From the NCBI RefSeq assembly GCF_003429105.1, contig NZ_QVTD01000005.1, positions 186,001 through 250,000 on the forward strand: DNA of 64,000 bases. The letters are read 5' to 3'. Source of the DNA: Peribacillus glennii (GTDB taxonomy: Bacteria > Bacillota > Bacilli > Bacillales > DSM-1321). Both the position numbers and the translations under genes were made by a program. This document shows, one piece after another, positions 41,903 through 52,952 of this stretch (its first letter is position 1; each line of letters begins with the position of its first letter). The notes beneath the pieces were generated by a model. That model was not told the DNA's origin, ran no database searches, and worked only from the letters and a program-made list of their open reading frames with translations.

Positions 41903-42538
41903 TCACCCCTTAGACGCATGTCTTTCCTTAAGAACGGAAAGAACTGTCTCAAAAGGCAGCTCCTGTTCTTGGAGCAATACAAACAGATGGTACATTAAAT
42001 CAGCCGTTTCCCACGATAGTTCCTCATGGTCCCTGTTCTTGGCGGCAATAATCACTTCGGCTGCTTCCTCGCCGACTTTTTTCAGGATTTTGTCGACCCC
42101 TTTATCAAAGAGATAGGTAGTATATGATCCTTCAGGCATTGACTTTTTCCGTTCAGCGATAAGCGCTTCAAGCTCTGTTAAAAAGAAAACATCGGCCTTC
42201 TCCAGATCCGCATCATCCGTTTGATAAACAGACTCTGTAAAGCAGCTGGTTGTTCCCGTATGGCATGCGGGCCCATTTGGTTTTACCAGGACAACCAAGG
42301 AATCGCTGTCACAATCGAGTTTCATTTCGACGATTTTCTGGGTATTCCCGCTTGTGGCCCCTTTATGCCAGAGTTCATTCCTCGACCGGCTAAAGAACCA
42401 AGTTTCCCCTTTTTCAATTGAAAGCTCAAGCGATTCTTTGTTCATATAAGCCAGAGTCAGGACTTCTTTCGTGTCTGCATCCTGGACAATCGCAGGAATC
42501 AGGCCCTTCTCATCAAATTTAGCGTCTTTTACATTCAT
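41903..42538 (-). CDS. hisI: Bifunctional phosphoribosyl-AMP cyclohydrolase / phosphoribosyl-ATP pyrophosphatase
   Basis: A 211-residue HisIE fusion for steps 2 and 3 of histidine synthesis. The cyclohydrolase domain (about 1-115) has [50 protein letters not shown]; the pyrophosphatase domain (about 120-211) has [24 protein letters not shown]. The ATG overlaps the hisF stop by 4 nt (ATGA). Last gene of the operon. Confidence 0.97.
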   Translation of the reverse strand: MNVKDAKFDEKGLIPAIVQDADTKEVLTLAYMNKESLELSIEKGETWFFSRSRNELWHKGATSGNTQKIVEMKLDCDSDSLVVLVKPNGPACHTGTTSCFTESVYQTDDADLEKADVFFLTELEALIAERKKSMPEGSYTTYLFDKGVDKILKKVGEEAAEVIIAAKNRDHEELSWETADLMYHLFVLLQEQELPFETVLSVLKERHASKG

Positions 42539-43293
42539 CTTACGACCACTCCCTGTTGTTTAAGAAACGATTTTACTTCCTTTACCGAGGTTTCTTTGTA
42601 ATGGAAAATAGAAGCTGCCAATGCTGCATCTGCCTTCCCCTCTTTAAAGGCATCCTCGAAATGCATCGCGTTTCCGGCTCCCCCTGATGCGATGACCGGC
42701 ACGGTTACTGCTTCACTGACAGCTTTCGTCAAGTCGACGTTGAAGCCGCTTTTTTCACCGTCACAATCCATGCTCGTCAGCAAGATTTCACCGGCTCCCC
42801 GTTCTACCGCCTCTTTGGCCCAGGTAATAACATCCCGCTCTGTCGGCTTTCTGCCTCCATGCGTATACACTCTCCATGTTCCAATCGTTTCATCATATTT
42901 CGCATCGATGGCAATAACGATACACTGTGAGCCAAAATAACCGGCTCCTTCATTGATTAGTTCAGGACGAAGCACAGCAGCTGTATTTAAAGAAACCTTA
43001 TCAGCGCCGGCGCGCAAAATCCGTTTCATATCTTCCAGCGAATGTATGCCTCCGCCTACCGTAAAAGGAATCGCAAGGCTTGCAGCTACGGCCATTACTA
43101 CATCAACCATCGTCTGCCTGCCTTCGTGAGATGCTGAAATATCCAGGAAAACCAGCTCGTCCGCACCTTCTTTATCATAAAAGGCAGCGAGTTCCACCGG
43201 ATCTCCGGCATCCCTCAGCGAAACAAACTGTACACCTTTCACGACTCGTCCTTCTTTTACATCCAGGCAAGGAATGATACGTTTTGTCAGCAT
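42535..43293 (-). CDS. hisF: Imidazole glycerol phosphate synthase cyclase subunit HisF
   Basis: A 252-residue TIM barrel that works with His[24 protein letters not shown] is the standard family start with the catalytic Asp (CLDV); the second catalytic Asp is in [17 protein letters not shown] 43293 is 1 nt past the hisA stop; an earlier ATG at 43302 overlaps hisA. Confidence 0.97.
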   Translation of the reverse strand: MLTKRIIPCLDVKEGRVVKGVQFVSLRDAGDPVELAAFYDKEGADELVFLDISASHEGRQTMVDVVMAVAASLAIPFTVGGGIHSLEDMKRILRAGADKVSLNTAAVLRPELINEGAGYFGSQCIVIAIDAKYDETIGTWRVYTHGGRKPTERDVITWAKEAVERGAGEILLTSMDCDGEKSGFNVDLTKAVSEAVTVPVIASGGAGNAMHFEDAFKEGKADAALAASIFHYKETSVKEVKSFLKQQGVVVR

Positions 43294-43294
43294 G

Positions 43295-44029
43295 CTATCC
43301 ATTCACCCTCTCTAACGCATCCTTTACGGTAAAACGGTTTGTATATAGAGCTTTACCAATGATCGCCCCGATAATGCCATGCAGGTGCACAGCCTTTAGC
43401 GCAGTCAAATCTTCCAGGCCGCTGATACCTCCGGACGCAATGACATCCCGTCCGGTCTCTTCCGCCATCCTGACTACTCCTTCAATATTCGGGCCGGACA
43501 GCATGCCATCCGTTGCGATATCGGTAACGATAAAAGTTTGGGCACCAGCATCGGCGACCGCTTTACCGAGTTCGTAAGCATCGGTTTGGGATGTTTTTAG
43601 CCAGCCATGCGTCGCAGCCTTTCCATCTTTTGCATCGATTCCGATCGCGATATTGCTTCCATATTTTCTGATCATTTCCTTTGTAAAGTCCGGGTCGGAA
43701 ACGGCAACGCTTCCCAATATGACACGCGAAACCCCATTCTCGAGGTAATGTGCTATATCTTGCTCCGTACGGATGCCTCCGCCAATCTGGATGTTGGCCG
43801 ATAGCTCCTTGGCTGCCCTGATGACATAGGTATCATTTACGCGCTGCCCTTCTTTTGCACCATCCAAATCGACCATATGGATCCAATTTGCGCCCTGGTC
43901 AGCGAAGCTTTTTGCCATATCGAAGGGGGAGTCTCCATAAACCGTTTCCTGGCTGTAATCTCCCTGGATCAGGCGCACACACTTCCCTCCGCGCATATCG
44001 ATTGCCGGATAGATTGTAAAATTGCTCAT
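43295..44029 (-). CDS. hisA: ProFAR isomerase HisA
   Basis: A 244-residue TIM barrel (phosphoribosylformimino-AICAR-P isomerase) with [19 protein letters not shown] and catalytic Asp in [17 protein letters not shown] 44029 lies 2 nt after the hisH stop, with GGAAGG upstream. Confidence 0.97.
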   Translation of the reverse strand: MSNFTIYPAIDMRGGKCVRLIQGDYSQETVYGDSPFDMAKSFADQGANWIHMVDLDGAKEGQRVNDTYVIRAAKELSANIQIGGGIRTEQDIAHYLENGVSRVILGSVAVSDPDFTKEMIRKYGSNIAIGIDAKDGKAATHGWLKTSQTDAYELGKAVADAGAQTFIVTDIATDGMLSGPNIEGVVRMAEETGRDVIASGGISGLEDLTALKAVHLHGIIGAIIGKALYTNRFTVKDALERVNG

Positions 44030-44031
44030 GG

Positions 44032-44661
44032 TCAAACCTTCCCTTCCACTAGCTCCAAGTAATTTTCCAGCAGGGCCATGCCCATCCCGCCGCTTTTTTC
44101 CGGGTGGAATTGCATGCCATACACCGATCCCCGCCCGACTACCGCAGGAACTTCAACGCCATATTCCGCGGAAGCTGTAATCACAGTTTTATCATCTGTC
44201 TCCACATAAAAGGAGTGGACAAAATAGACGTAATCTTGCTCAAGCCCGTTTTGCAGCTCCGACCTATTGGTGAACTTAAGCCTGTTCCAGCCCATATGTG
44301 GGACTTTGTAACTTTCCCCATTCCGGTCCGTTCCTGAAAAACGGACCACTCTGCCAGGCAGCAGGGCTAACCCTTTTGACGGACCATTTTCTTCACTTTC
44401 CTCAAAAAGCAGCTGCATGCCGAGGCAAATCCCTAGCAAGGGCTTTCCGCTTTTTGCATAATCCTGAATAAATCTTGTCAGCTCCTGTCGATCCAGCAGC
44501 GCCATCGCATCCTTAAAAGAACCCACTCCCGGAAGAATGAGACCCTTCGCATTTTGCAGCTTTTCCGGATCATCGGAAATGAACCATTCCACCCCAAGCC
44601 GGTCAAGGGCACAGCTTACGCTGAACAAATTGCCCATGCCATAATCAATGATTCCGATCAT
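44032..44661 (-). CDS. hisH: Imidazole glycerol phosphate synthase glutaminase subunit HisH
   Basis: A 209-residue class I glutamine amidotransferase. GVGSFKDAM, nucleophile Cys in [11 protein letters not shown] and the His-Glu pair in [10 protein letters not shown]. Supplies ammonia to HisF. Its ATG directly abuts the hisB stop (TAGATG). Confidence 0.97.
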   Translation of the reverse strand: MIGIIDYGMGNLFSVSCALDRLGVEWFISDDPEKLQNAKGLILPGVGSFKDAMALLDRQELTRFIQDYAKSGKPLLGICLGMQLLFEESEENGPSKGLALLPGRVVRFSGTDRNGESYKVPHMGWNRLKFTNRSELQNGLEQDYVYFVHSFYVETDDKTVITASAEYGVEVPAVVGRGSVYGMQFHPEKSGGMGMALLENYLELVEGKV

Positions 44662-45249
44662 CTATAACATCCCTTTCGTCGAAGGAATTCCTTTCACCCT
44701 TGGATCGATGGTTGTCGCTTCATCAAGGGCGCGGGCCAATGCCTTAAACACCGCTTCAATCATATGGTGGGTATTATGTCCGTAGTGTACGATGACGTGA
44801 AGGTTCATTCGTGCTTCAAGGGCAAGCTTCCATAGAAACTCATGCACCAATTCCGTATCGAAAGTCCCTACTTTTTGCGATGGAAAGGAAGCCCGGAATT
44901 CCAAATGCGGCCGGTTGCTTAAGTCGACAACCACCTGGGCAAGCGCCTCATCCATCGGTACAAAAGCATTTCCATAGCGTTTGATCCCCTTTTTATCGCC
45001 AAGAGCTTTTACAAGGGCCTGGCCTAGGCAGATCCCGATATCTTCGGTTGTATGATGGTCATCAACATCCGTATCTCCCTTTGCATCAACAGCCATATTA
45101 AAATGTCCGTGCTTCGTAAACAAATCAAGCATGTGAGTCATGAATGGCACACCCGTCTCAATGGACGACTGTCCCTTCCCATCAATAGCAAATTCCAATT
45201 TAATATTTGTCTCATTTGTTTCCCGTTCTACCTTTGCAATGCGCTCCAT
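44662..45249 (-). CDS. hisB: Imidazoleglycerol-phosphate dehydratase HisB
   Basis: A 195-residue manganese enzyme with DVDDHHTTEDIGI and HYGHNTHHMIEAVFKALARAL, both His-rich metal motifs. Monofunctional, as in Bacillus. A 270-nt gap with repeats separates it from hisD upstream. Confidence 0.97.
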   Translation of the reverse strand: MERIAKVERETNETNIKLEFAIDGKGQSSIETGVPFMTHMLDLFTKHGHFNMAVDAKGDTDVDDHHTTEDIGICLGQALVKALGDKKGIKRYGNAFVPMDEALAQVVVDLSNRPHLEFRASFPSQKVGTFDTELVHEFLWKLALEARMNLHVIVHYGHNTHHMIEAVFKALARALDEATTIDPRVKGIPSTKGML

Positions 45250-45273
45250 TTTTCGCGAAACCTCCTAGCGATA

Positions 45274-45286
45274 GGGGCCAGGCCCC
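45274..45286. repeat. Short GC palindrome GGGGCCAGGCCCC
   Basis: A 13-bp palindromic motif 25 nt upstream of hisB. Related motifs are at 54742-54759 and 54782-54796. Confidence 0.6.
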
Positions 45287-45329
45287 AGGTCAAATCCATT
45301 TATAATTCATAACAATTAATGCACAAGTT

Positions 45330-45455
45330 TAGATATATCAGCAAATCCGAGGAAATATAACATATTATCCGTGTATCTCAATAAATATCTGGATATTCCA
45401 ACAAATCCCCATACATATCAACAATTATGTAGATGATATCAACAATTCATAGGCA
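45330..45455. repeat. Tandem repeat with 20-nt period (copy C, inverted orientation)
   Basis: About six to seven degenerate units such as AGATATATCAGCAAATCC, GGATATTCCAACAAATCC and AGATGATATCAACAATTC, spaced about 20 nt, fill the hisB-hisD gap. The complement GGATTTGCTGATATATCT matches the consensus of copy B. It interrupts an otherwise tight operon. Confidence 0.65.
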
Positions 45456-45519
45456 GACAACAAACCCCTGCTAAATCGAAACACCTTTTCTACCCCAGAA
45501 AACACTAACCCGATTCCTG

Positions 45520-46782
45520 TTATTTTCTCGCCTCAATGGCGCGGGCATGTGCCTCTAAGCCTTCCAATCTGGCGAATGAGGCAATCTTTTCTGAATTAGC
45601 CCTGAAGGCTTTTTCACTGTACATGATAATACTTGATTTCTTTTGGAAATCATCAACGTTCAGCGGGCTTGCAAATCTGGCTGTCCCATTTGTAGGAAGC
45701 ACATGGTTCGGTCCTGCAAAATAATCACCAACAGGCTCTGGGCTGAAACGGCCAAGAAAAATGGCGCCAGCGTGCCGGATTTTGGCCATGGCCTCCATCG
45801 GATTCTCCGTGAGGATTTCAAGATGTTCCGGTGCAAGCTCGTTTACGGCCAGAAGCGCCTCACTCATATTTGCACAAACGATGATTCGGCCGAAATTCCG
45901 GATAGACTGTTCAGCTATTTCCTTTCGCGGCAGCAGTTCCAACTGTTTATGCACTTCTTGGGAAACTCCCTCAGCCAGTTCCATAGACGTTGTCACCAAT
46001 ACGCTGCATGCAAACGCGTCATGCTCCGCCTGGGAAAGCAGATCTGCAGCAACTTCTGCGGCATTGGCTGTTTTATCCGCGAGGACGGCTATTTCGCTCG
46101 GGCCCGCAATCATATCGATGGAAACGTCACCGAACACCTCCCGTTTCGCCAAAGCGACATAAATATTCCCAGGACCCACAATTTTATCCACTTTATCAAT
46201 GGAATCCGTACCGTAAGCAAGTGCGGCTATTGCCTGTGCACCGCCCACCGTGTAAATTTCCGTCACACCGGCAATTTTTGCGGCGGCCAGCACAACAGGG
46301 GCCAGCTTGCCGTCCTTTCCGGGCGGCGATACCATTACGATCCGCTTCACACCTGCTACGAGCGCGGGCATGACATTCATCAGCACCGATGAAGGATAGG
46401 CTGCTGTTCCACCGGGTACATACACACCCACAGCATCGAGCGGCGTAATTTTTTGCCCGAGCATCGTTCCCATATCATCTGTTGTGATCCAGGAATTTCG
46501 CTGCTGTTTCTGGTGAAAGGATTGAATGTTTTCCGCAGCTTCCCGAATGACCGCGATATGTTCTTCACTCAGCGCAGCCAAGCCTGCATTAAGTTCTTCC
46601 TGTGTTACTCTCAAATCCGTCAATTTCACTCCATCGAAACGCTCAGTATATGAAAACAGGGCCGCATCCCCATCTTTTCTCACTTCCGATATGATACCCT
46701 GAACGGTTTTTCTTTGTTCGTCAGTACCGGAATCAACGGACCGTTTTAAGGAAATTCCTTCATTATACCTTTCGATTTGCAT
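45520..46782 (-). CDS. hisD: Histidinol dehydrogenase HisD
   Basis: A 420-residue NAD- and zinc-dependent enzyme for the last two steps of histidine synthesis. It shows [46 protein letters not shown] (zinc/active site) and the C-terminal GPNHVLPT. Follows hisG by 24 nt. Confidence 0.97.
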   Translation of the reverse strand: MQIERYNEGISLKRSVDSGTDEQRKTVQGIISEVRKDGDAALFSYTERFDGVKLTDLRVTQEELNAGLAALSEEHIAVIREAAENIQSFHQKQQRNSWITTDDMGTMLGQKITPLDAVGVYVPGGTAAYPSSVLMNVMPALVAGVKRIVMVSPPGKDGKLAPVVLAAAKIAGVTEIYTVGGAQAIAALAYGTDSIDKVDKIVGPGNIYVALAKREVFGDVSIDMIAGPSEIAVLADKTANAAEVAADLLSQAEHDAFACSVLVTTSMELAEGVSQEVHKQLELLPRKEIAEQSIRNFGRIIVCANMSEALLAVNELAPEHLEILTENPMEAMAKIRHAGAIFLGRFSPEPVGDYFAGPNHVLPTNGTARFASPLNVDDFQKKSSIIMYSEKAFRANSEKIASFARLEGLEAHARAIEARK

Positions 46783-46806
46783 GCTCTCATCCCTATCTAA
46801 AGCGAA

Positions 46807-47451
46807 TTATTTATTCTCAGCCAATGATTCGATAACCGGCGTAAGCCGCTCGACGATCTCTGTGATGCGCTTTTCTTTCAGGCGGTAGCTTACTGGGTTC
46901 GCAATAAGCCTCGAAGTCACTTCTGCAATCCGTCCGTATTCCACCAGGCCATTTTCCTTCAGTGTCTGTCCTGTAGACACAATATCGACAATCCGCTCAG
47001 CAAGGCCGATCAATGGTGCCAATTCAATCGATCCGTTCAATTTAATGATCTCAACCTGTTCGCCTTGTTCGCGGAAATAACTTGAGGCCACGTTCGGATA
47101 CTTGCTTGCGACCTTCGGGGCCACATCACTCAGCTGTGTATCCGGAAGTCCCGCAACCGCCAGATAGCATGCACTGATTTTCAAATCGAGCAGTTCGTAT
47201 ACATCCCGGTCCTCTTCAAGCATGACATCCTTCCCTGCAATTCCGATATCCGCCACGCCATGCTCGACATATGTCACAACATCCATTGGCTTTGCCAGCA
47301 TGAAGCGCAGGTTTTCTTGTTCCACTTCCAGCATTAATTTCCGTGAATCATCAAACTCGGGAGGAAGCCGGAAATCAGCTTTCCTTAACAGTTCAAGCGC
47401 CTCTTCGAATATCCTTCCCTTCGGCATCGCTATCGTTAAAAAGCTATTCAT
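46807..47451 (-). CDS. hisG: ATP phosphoribosyltransferase HisG (short form)
   Basis: A 214-residue short-form HisG: first step of histidine synthesis. [19 protein letters not shown] at the start, [18 protein letters not shown] in the middle and the PRPP loop [15 protein letters not shown]. It lacks the regulatory C-terminal domain and so needs HisZ, which is encoded next to it; the two genes overlap by 8 nt. Confidence 0.97.
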   Translation of the reverse strand: MNSFLTIAMPKGRIFEEALELLRKADFRLPPEFDDSRKLMLEVEQENLRFMLAKPMDVVTYVEHGVADIGIAGKDVMLEEDRDVYELLDLKISACYLAVAGLPDTQLSDVAPKVASKYPNVASSYFREQGEQVEIIKLNGSIELAPLIGLAERIVDIVSTGQTLKENGLVEYGRIAEVTSRLIANPVSYRLKEKRITEIVERLTPVIESLAENK

Positions 47452-48628
47452 CTCTCGACGCTCCCCCTTTCCCTATAAAAAAGTGCACACCGGAAAAAGT
47501 AGCGGTAAACGCATCTACATCCTGGACTGCATTTATATCCTGAATCACAATTCTTTTTCCATCCGCACGTTTATCCTTTGCAAACACAAGCGCTTCTCTT
47601 TTTTGTTCCCGGCTGAACAGGACGCATTCAATCGGCTCTGCTTTGGCCGGTTCCCCTAACGCTTCAGTCAGTCCGTCCATCCTGATTGCAAAACCGGTTG
47701 CCGGTGTGTTCCAGCCAAATTTTGCGTACAGGCTGTCATATCTGCCGCCATTTCCAATCGGCGAGCCTACTTGTCCTGCATACACTTCAAACAACGCACC
47801 GGTATAATAGCTCATATGGCTGACAAGGGTTAAATCGAAGCTGATATATTGTTCAACGCCAAATTCCTTTAGCTGTACATAAAGCTCTTTTAACTCGATA
47901 AGCTTTTCTTTCCCCCTGCCGTTTTCAAGCAGTTCCATCGCCTTTTCAATTGCCTCTTCCCCGCCTCGAAGCGTAGTAAATTGGATCAACCGCTGCTTAT
48001 CAATTGAAGAAAGCGGAAGGGATTTCACATGTTCCCGGTAGCCGACATAATTTTTTTCATATAAAAACTTCCGCAATACTGCAGCTCTTTCCTCATTGCC
48101 GAGGATGCTCAAGAATAATTCCTGAAGAAAGCCTACCTGCCCGATGGAAACCTTGAACTCCCTAAGCCCCGCTGTCTGCAGCACCGATACTAAAAGAGCG
48201 ATAATTTCCGCATCTGCACTGATGGAATCGTTGCCGATGCATTCAATTCCAATCTGCTCAAATTCAGCCGGTTTTCCACCTTCACGCTGCTGGGCCCGGT
48301 ACACATTTTCCGAATAAGCCAAGCGGATTGGAATTTGCTGTTTCAACAGCTTGGATGCAGCCACCCTCGCTATCGGGGCCGTCATATCCGGGCGCATGAC
48401 CAGCGAATGGCCCTGCTGGTCGAGGAGCTTGAACAACTGACGGTCCAAAATGGCGGAAGCCTCACCGATCGTATCGTAAAATTCAAGTGCGGGCGTTTCG
48501 ATGAATTGATAACCCCACAGCTTGATTTCGTTGCTCATCTTGTTTCGAATTTCTGTTTTTGTTTCATATAAAAGCGGAAGAGTATCCCTCATTCCGAGCG
48601 GCTTTTCAAACATAAACGGCTTAGTCAC
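47444..48628 (-). CDS. hisZ: ATP phosphoribosyltransferase regulatory subunit HisZ
   Basis: A 394-residue HisRS-like protein without aminoacylation role. Motif 2-like [26 protein letters not shown] and the C-terminal [22 protein letters not shown]. It forms the feedback-sensitive hetero-octamer with short HisG. Start GTG 48628 follows AAAGGAAG. First gene of hisZGDBHAFI. Confidence 0.95.
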   Translation of the reverse strand: MTKPFMFEKPLGMRDTLPLLYETKTEIRNKMSNEIKLWGYQFIETPALEFYDTIGEASAILDRQLFKLLDQQGHSLVMRPDMTAPIARVAASKLLKQQIPIRLAYSENVYRAQQREGGKPAEFEQIGIECIGNDSISADAEIIALLVSVLQTAGLREFKVSIGQVGFLQELFLSILGNEERAAVLRKFLYEKNYVGYREHVKSLPLSSIDKQRLIQFTTLRGGEEAIEKAMELLENGRGKEKLIELKELYVQLKEFGVEQYISFDLTLVSHMSYYTGALFEVYAGQVGSPIGNGGRYDSLYAKFGWNTPATGFAIRMDGLTEALGEPAKAEPIECVLFSREQKREALVFAKDKRADGKRIVIQDINAVQDVDAFTATFSGVHFFIGKGGASRDE

Positions 48629-48943
48629 ACGGCCACACTTCCTTTAAAATTAATAAGGTGTATTTTTTGCATCAATGCTTCTATTATAATTCTTTTCAAG
48701 CGATAAAAATATTAATTTTTCTAAAATCCTTTAGTTCGCTAATGTGCTAATAAAGTAAAGTTAAACACAGTTTACCGCTAACGCCTTTATCCGTCAAGGG
48801 AACGACACCCGTAACCAGTTTAAATTTCGGAATAATTAAAACCCAACTATCATTCCCTAAAATTCCCTTTAAATATAGCTATCTCTATCACACATATCAG
48901 CTTATACTTTAATACAAATAGCCTTAAAATGCAGGAGGAAAAT
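48629..48943. other. Divergent intergenic region between hisZ and the sortase gene
   Basis: A minus-strand -10 TATAAT at 48688-48683 fits a his promoter, but the -35 is weak. No T-box or other riboswitch signature (no GGUGGnACCGCG-like sequence) is visible, and no small gene. Confidence 0.4.
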
Positions 48944-49576
48944 ATGGAGGAAAAACAGCTCTCAAGGAAAAAAACATGGCTGCTTGCGTGTGCGGTATTG
49001 CTGTTTTGCGGAGGAATCTATTTTACGTCTACCAATGCGTTTACACTATTAAAAGGGTATGCATTATATAAATTCAATAAGACAGAGGCGGAAGCTGTTA
49101 CGAAGCCTGAGAGAGATATGAAACAAGAAAAAAAGGGAAATGAAGCGCAACTCTATGACGTGAGGCCAAAAACCGGAGAACTGATCGGGGAACTGTACAT
49201 CCCGAGGCTTGAGAAAAGCCTGCCGATTTTTCACGGCACCGATGAGGATGAGCTGGAAAAGGGGGTTGGCCATTATGCAAAATCGGTTCTTCCCGGCGAA
49301 AGAGATAATTCCATCCTATCGGGCCATCGCGATACCGTATTCCGCAAGCTTGGGGAAGTCGGAAAAGGTGACTTGCTAGTGGCTGAAACAAAAGCCGGCA
49401 CGTTTACGTACAAAGTGAGGAAGGTGCGCATCGTGGATGCAGATGACCGGACGGTAATTGTCCCAAAGCCTAAGGCGACTCTCACGGTAACGACATGTTA
49501 TCCGTTTAATTTTATTGGCGACGCACCGGAACGCTATGTTCTTGTGGCGGATTTGTTAAAAAGTGAAGTAAAGTAG
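48944..49576 (+). CDS. Class D sortase
   Basis: A 210-residue membrane-anchored transpeptidase. One N-terminal membrane segment (about 11-30), then the sortase barrel with IGELYIPRL, His128 (ILSGHRDT), Cys185 (TLTVTTCYPFNF) and Arg197 (APERYVLVA). The TLTVTTCYP and NFIGDAPERY context is that of class D sortases in Bacillus. It attaches surface proteins to the wall; no LPxTG-type substrate gene is visible in this window. ATG 48944 follows GCAGGAGGAAAA. Confidence 0.9.
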   Translation: MEEKQLSRKKTWLLACAVLLFCGGIYFTSTNAFTLLKGYALYKFNKTEAEAVTKPERDMKQEKKGNEAQLYDVRPKTGELIGELYIPRLEKSLPIFHGTDEDELEKGVGHYAKSVLPGERDNSILSGHRDTVFRKLGEVGKGDLLVAETKAGTFTYKVRKVRIVDADDRTVIVPKPKATLTVTTCYPFNFIGDAPERYVLVADLLKSEVK

Positions 49577-49577
49577 G

Positions 49578-49612
49578 AAAAGGGCTGCTAGCGATTGGCA
49601 GCCTTTTTTTAT
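49578..49612 (+). terminator. Terminator of the sortase gene
   Basis: Stem AGGGCTGC / GCAGCCTT around 49581-49588 and 49599-49606 followed by TTTTTTTATTTT. Confidence 0.85.
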
Positions 49613-49672
49613 TTTATGAAAAAAGGGCTATGCACCTAATAACCAATGTGAAACGATTAGGTTTTTGTCGAT

Positions 49673-49698
49673 GTTTGAAAAAAAATGAATCGGGGAAA
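49673..49698 (+). promoter_or_regulatory. Sigma-B-like promoter before a small gene
   Basis: GTTTGA (49673-49678), 14-bp spacer, GGGAAA (49693-49698) resembles the sigma-B consensus GTTTAA-N12/14-GGGWAW. It lies about 40 nt before ATG 49739. The resemblance is seen; sigma-B use is inferred. Confidence 0.5.
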
Positions 49699-49738
49699 TA
49701 ACCTGAACATGTAGTTCACATTTGGAGGAATGACAAAA

Positions 49739-49879
49739 ATGGATAAGGATAAACAGGAAGTTTTTTTTCAACTTCTTAAGAACACCTATGAAAAAACACA
49801 ATCTCCTAAGAATGTTTCTTTGGACGAAGTCATGGAATCATTAAAAAGCGAGCTTTCAATTTTAATTACAAGGCAGTAG
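49739..49879 (+). CDS. Small acidic protein of unknown function, 46 residues
   Basis: ATG 49739 follows GGAGG with 9-nt spacing. The product begins MDKDKQEVFFQLLKNTYEKT and continues as a predicted helical protein ending SELSILITRQ. No membrane segment or cysteine. The sigma-B-like promoter upstream and a terminator-like hairpin downstream (49921-49950) support it as a real monocistronic gene. I do not recognise a family. Confidence 0.65.
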   Translation: MDKDKQEVFFQLLKNTYEKTQSPKNVSLDEVMESLKSELSILITRQ

Positions 49880-49920
49880 AGGGTGGCTGCCGGAACGGTA
49901 CCTTCTGCCTATCAATAACT

Positions 49921-49950
49921 AAGGACTTGCACAGATCAGCGCAAGTCCTT
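49921..49950. terminator. Hairpin between the small gene and yvoF
   Basis: Perfect 10-bp stem AAGGACTTGC / GCAAGTCCTT (49921-49930 and 49941-49950) followed by TTC on the plus strand. Its right arm overlaps the last yvoF codons, so it may serve both convergent transcripts. Confidence 0.7.
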
Positions 49951-50478
49951 TTCATATAGGCCAGGTTTTTCCAGCAGCCCACGATTGGCCACTTCTTCTT
50001 TCGTATAAATAACCCGCATCGGATTCCCGCCCACAAACGCCCCCTCAGGCACATCTTTGTGGACGAGGGTGCCTGCTGAAACGATAGCCCCATTACCGAT
50101 CACGACTCCCGGAAGAATCGTTGAATTGGCGCCAATCATCACCTCATCACCGATGCGTACGTCGCCGAGCCGATACTCCTTGATTAAATATTCATGGGCA
50201 AGAATCGTAGTATTATAGCCAATCACCGTATTTTTGCCGACTGATATTTTCTCAGGGAACATGACATCAAGCATGACCATGAGCGCAAAGGAAGTTTGTG
50301 TGCCAACATTCATGCCCAGAAAGGTCCGGTACATCCAGCTTTTTACTGATAAAAATGGGGTATACCTTGCCAATTGGATGACAATGAAATTTTTCACAAC
50401 CTTCCAAAAAGGCACGGTTTTATAAACATGCCATAACGAATTCGCACCTTCGACAAAATGCCTTTCGGTGCGCCTCAT
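49936..50478 (-). CDS. yvoF: Acyltransferase of the left-handed beta-helix type (YvoF-like)
   Basis: A 180-residue hexapeptide-repeat transferase. Repeats such as [48 protein letters not shown] and GNPMRVIY form the CysE/LacA/NodL-type fold. It probably transfers an acetyl group from acetyl-CoA; acceptor unknown. It is the last gene of hprK-lgt-yvoD-ppaX-yvoF, with a 4-nt overlap with ppaX. Confidence 0.9.
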   Translation of the reverse strand: MRRTERHFVEGANSLWHVYKTVPFWKVVKNFIVIQLARYTPFLSVKSWMYRTFLGMNVGTQTSFALMVMLDVMFPEKISVGKNTVIGYNTTILAHEYLIKEYRLGDVRIGDEVMIGANSTILPGVVIGNGAIVSAGTLVHKDVPEGAFVGGNPMRVIYTKEEVANRGLLEKPGLYEKDLR

Positions 50479-51128
50479 TTCACTGCAGCTCCAACAATCG
50501 TAATTAAATCGCCCATGTGATCCAGGATATAATCAGGCTCAAATTCCTCCAGGTAATCACGGCCCTTCACTGTCCAGGCAACACCTGCCGTCAGGGTTCC
50601 CGCATTTTTCCCGGCCAGGATATCATGATGGTTATCGCCGACCATGATCGCTTCCGCAGGAGAAGATCCCAAAAGATCGAGTGCCTTATAAACAGGCTCA
50701 GGATCCGGCTTGGCTCTCTCGACATCATCGAGTGATACAATCACTTCAAAAAACTCATCCAGCCCGCTGAGTTTAAGGCCCTTGAGCACCACATCGCGTT
50801 TCTTGGTCGTAACAATACCAATCTTATATCCCAGCTCATGCAATGTTTTGATTGTTTCGTACACACCCTCATACTGTGTCACCATCGCATCATGGTTTTG
50901 AATATTGTGCTCACGGTAGCGGACAATCATTTCATCCACCCGTTCCGGATCGATCGAATAAAAAGTATCGTGCAATGAAGGCCCGATGAAAGGCAGGATA
51001 TCTTCCCGGGAATATTTATCGGGATAGTAATGATTTAAAGTAGCCGTAAACGAAGCAATGATTAAATCGTTCGTATTGATCAAAGTTCCGTCCAGGTCGA
51101 ATAGCAGCGTGGTAATCTTATTGCCCAT
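50475..51128 (-). CDS. ppaX: Pyrophosphatase PpaX
   Basis: A 217-residue HAD-superfamily hydrolase. [12 protein letters not shown] near residue 9 (nucleophile Asp), [15 protein letters not shown] (Lys in motif 2 region) and [16 protein letters not shown] (motif 3). PpaX hydrolyses the pyrophosphate released when HprK dephosphorylates P-Ser-HPr, which explains its place in the hprK operon. ATG 51128 follows AAAGGAAG and overlaps the yvoD end by 11 nt. Confidence 0.95.
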   Translation of the reverse strand: MGNKITTLLFDLDGTLINTNDLIIASFTATLNHYYPDKYSREDILPFIGPSLHDTFYSIDPERVDEMIVRYREHNIQNHDAMVTQYEGVYETIKTLHELGYKIGIVTTKKRDVVLKGLKLSGLDEFFEVIVSLDDVERAKPDPEPVYKALDLLGSSPAEAIMVGDNHHDILAGKNAGTLTAGVAWTVKGRDYLEEFEPDYILDHMGDLITIVGAAVK

Positions 51129-52062
51129 AGGTAGCTTCCTTTCTTTGGGATATATCAGCACGATTCCATAAGAATCCTACAATTAAGGTTAACAACAAAG
51201 CAACGGTAATCCTTATTAACAACAATGGCAGGACCGGGATCCCAAGCGGTATGAAAATGAGTGTATCCTCCACAACGGCATGGCAGGCGACCAAAAAGAT
51301 GAACGCAAGGGTAATATCCCTCTTGCTTACATTATCTTCCTTCACAGCCTGGATCATTACTCCCGCCCCATACGCGAGGCCGATCGTCAACCCGGCCACG
51401 AGCGTCATGGAAGCATTCGGCTTCATGCCAAGAAACCTGGTAAACGGAGCGAGCCGCCGGGAAAATGCCTCAAGCCAATTTAGATCTTTCATGATTTGGA
51501 TTACTGCCATAAGCGGTATAACGATGATTGCCAGTTGTGCAATCCCGGACACCGCCTTCTGCAAGCCATATAACAGAATGGCACCTATCCCCTCCAGCTC
51601 AGGTACAGTGGAACTGATAAATCCATACTGGGCTGTTTCACTTCCCCCGTCCCAGACCAGGTTAATGGTAACGGCAGAAATAACCGCAAGCCCAATCCTT
51701 ACTGCAAGGATGATCCACAATTTTACCCCTACTTTGAGGGCTACACCCGATTCAATCAGCATATTGTGAGAAAATGATAGCATGGTGGCAATGATAAATA
51801 CCTCTTTTACTGAAAGCTCGAGAGTAAGAATACCTGCGATTGCCGCATATAAGTTTAAAAAATTTCCCAAAACGAGAGGGATTGCCGCATCACCTGGAAG
51901 GCCAAACAGCCCCATGAGCGGGGCAATCATATCAATAACCCAATCAAGCACCGGAGTATATTGAAGTACAGAAATGATCAGCGTGATCGGGAAGATAACC
52001 TTCCCGAGTGTCCAAGTCGTGTTCAAGCCGGCAAGCAAGCCCTTTTTTATAGAGTCTTTCAT
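51118..52062 (-). CDS. yvoD: Nucleoside-recognition (Gate) domain membrane protein YvoD
   Basis: A 314-residue membrane protein with about eight hydrophobic segments in two Gate-type halves (for example [18 protein letters not shown] and [22 protein letters not shown]). Function unknown; related proteins have been linked to nucleoside or ion transport. ATG 52062 has GGAGATTG before it. It lies between lgt (32-nt gap) and ppaX. Confidence 0.88.
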   Translation of the reverse strand: MKDSIKKGLLAGLNTTWTLGKVIFPITLIISVLQYTPVLDWVIDMIAPLMGLFGLPGDAAIPLVLGNFLNLYAAIAGILTLELSVKEVFIIATMLSFSHNMLIESGVALKVGVKLWIILAVRIGLAVISAVTINLVWDGGSETAQYGFISSTVPELEGIGAILLYGLQKAVSGIAQLAIIVIPLMAVIQIMKDLNWLEAFSRRLAPFTRFLGMKPNASMTLVAGLTIGLAYGAGVMIQAVKEDNVSKRDITLAFIFLVACHAVVEDTLIFIPLGIPVLPLLLIRITVALLLTLIVGFLWNRADISQRKEATYGQ

Positions 52063-52094
52063 CAATCTCCTTCTCCCCTTGTCAGTAATCTTGC

Positions 52095-52907
52095 TTAAGA
52101 CTCTAAGTATCTTTTATCTGCATACCCTCTTACTCTTCTAATCACTAGTAAAACAATTGCCAAGATGATCAAAGCAACGGAAATGACCTGGGCCATACGA
52201 AGGGTTTCTGTAAGCATCAGGCTGTCTGTTCGAAGGCCTTCCACAAAAAAGCGTCCGATTGAATACCAAATGACATACCCCAAGAACAGCTCCCCCTGCC
52301 GCAGATTCGCTTTCCTTACTAGCAGCAGGATGATGACACCTGTGATGTTCCACACGGACTCATATAAAAAAGTCGGGTGATAATAGGAGCCATTTATGTA
52401 CATCTGGTTAATAATGAATTCTGGAAGATTCAAATTTTCCAGGAACGACCTGCTGACTTCGCCGCCATGCGCTTCCTGGTTCATGAAATTCCCCCAGCGG
52501 CCTATCGCCTGGCCCAGCAGGATGCTTGGCGCGGCAATATCCGCAATCTTCCAAAACGACAGCTTCTTAAGCCTGGCATATACAACGGCCGTGGCAACGG
52601 AACCAATCAGGGCTCCATGGATCGCAATCCCGCCATGCCAAATGGCGATGATTTCCCCGGGCCGCTGGCTATAGTAATCCCAGTTGAATATAACATAATA
52701 AATCCTTGCAGAAATAATGGCTATCGGGACCGCATATAAGATCAAATCAACGAACGTATCCTTGCTGAGCCCTCTTCTTTCAGATTCCCTTACTGCAAGA
52801 TAAAGCGCCAGCAGCACGCCGGCCCCAATAATCAGGCCGTACCAGTGCACCTGGAGCGGCCCCAATTCAAAGGCTATCGGGTTTAGCGGCTTTATTCCTT
52901 CTTCCAT
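52095..52907 (-). CDS. lgt: Prolipoprotein diacylglyceryl transferase
   Basis: A 270-residue inner-membrane enzyme with seven membrane segments. The Lgt signature [18 protein letters not shown] is near residues 137-154, with [12 protein letters not shown] before it. It adds diacylglycerol to the lipobox cysteine of lipoproteins, which would include the TctC protein of the island. It follows hprK by 45 nt. Confidence 0.97.
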   Translation of the reverse strand: MEEGIKPLNPIAFELGPLQVHWYGLIIGAGVLLALYLAVRESERRGLSKDTFVDLILYAVPIAIISARIYYVIFNWDYYSQRPGEIIAIWHGGIAIHGALIGSVATAVVYARLKKLSFWKIADIAAPSILLGQAIGRWGNFMNQEAHGGEVSRSFLENLNLPEFIINQMYINGSYYHPTFLYESVWNITGVIILLLVRKANLRQGELFLGYVIWYSIGRFFVEGLRTDSLMLTETLRMAQVISVALIILAIVLLVIRRVRGYADKRYLES

Positions 52908-52952
52908 TTACTGACTCCCTCTTTCTGTCTCAGCTTTTTAAAACATCATGAG

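Noticed and set aside
48629-48943. T-box or other riboswitch in front of the his operon
   Set aside because: No T-box sequence, specifier-like hairpin or antiterminator/terminator pair is visible.
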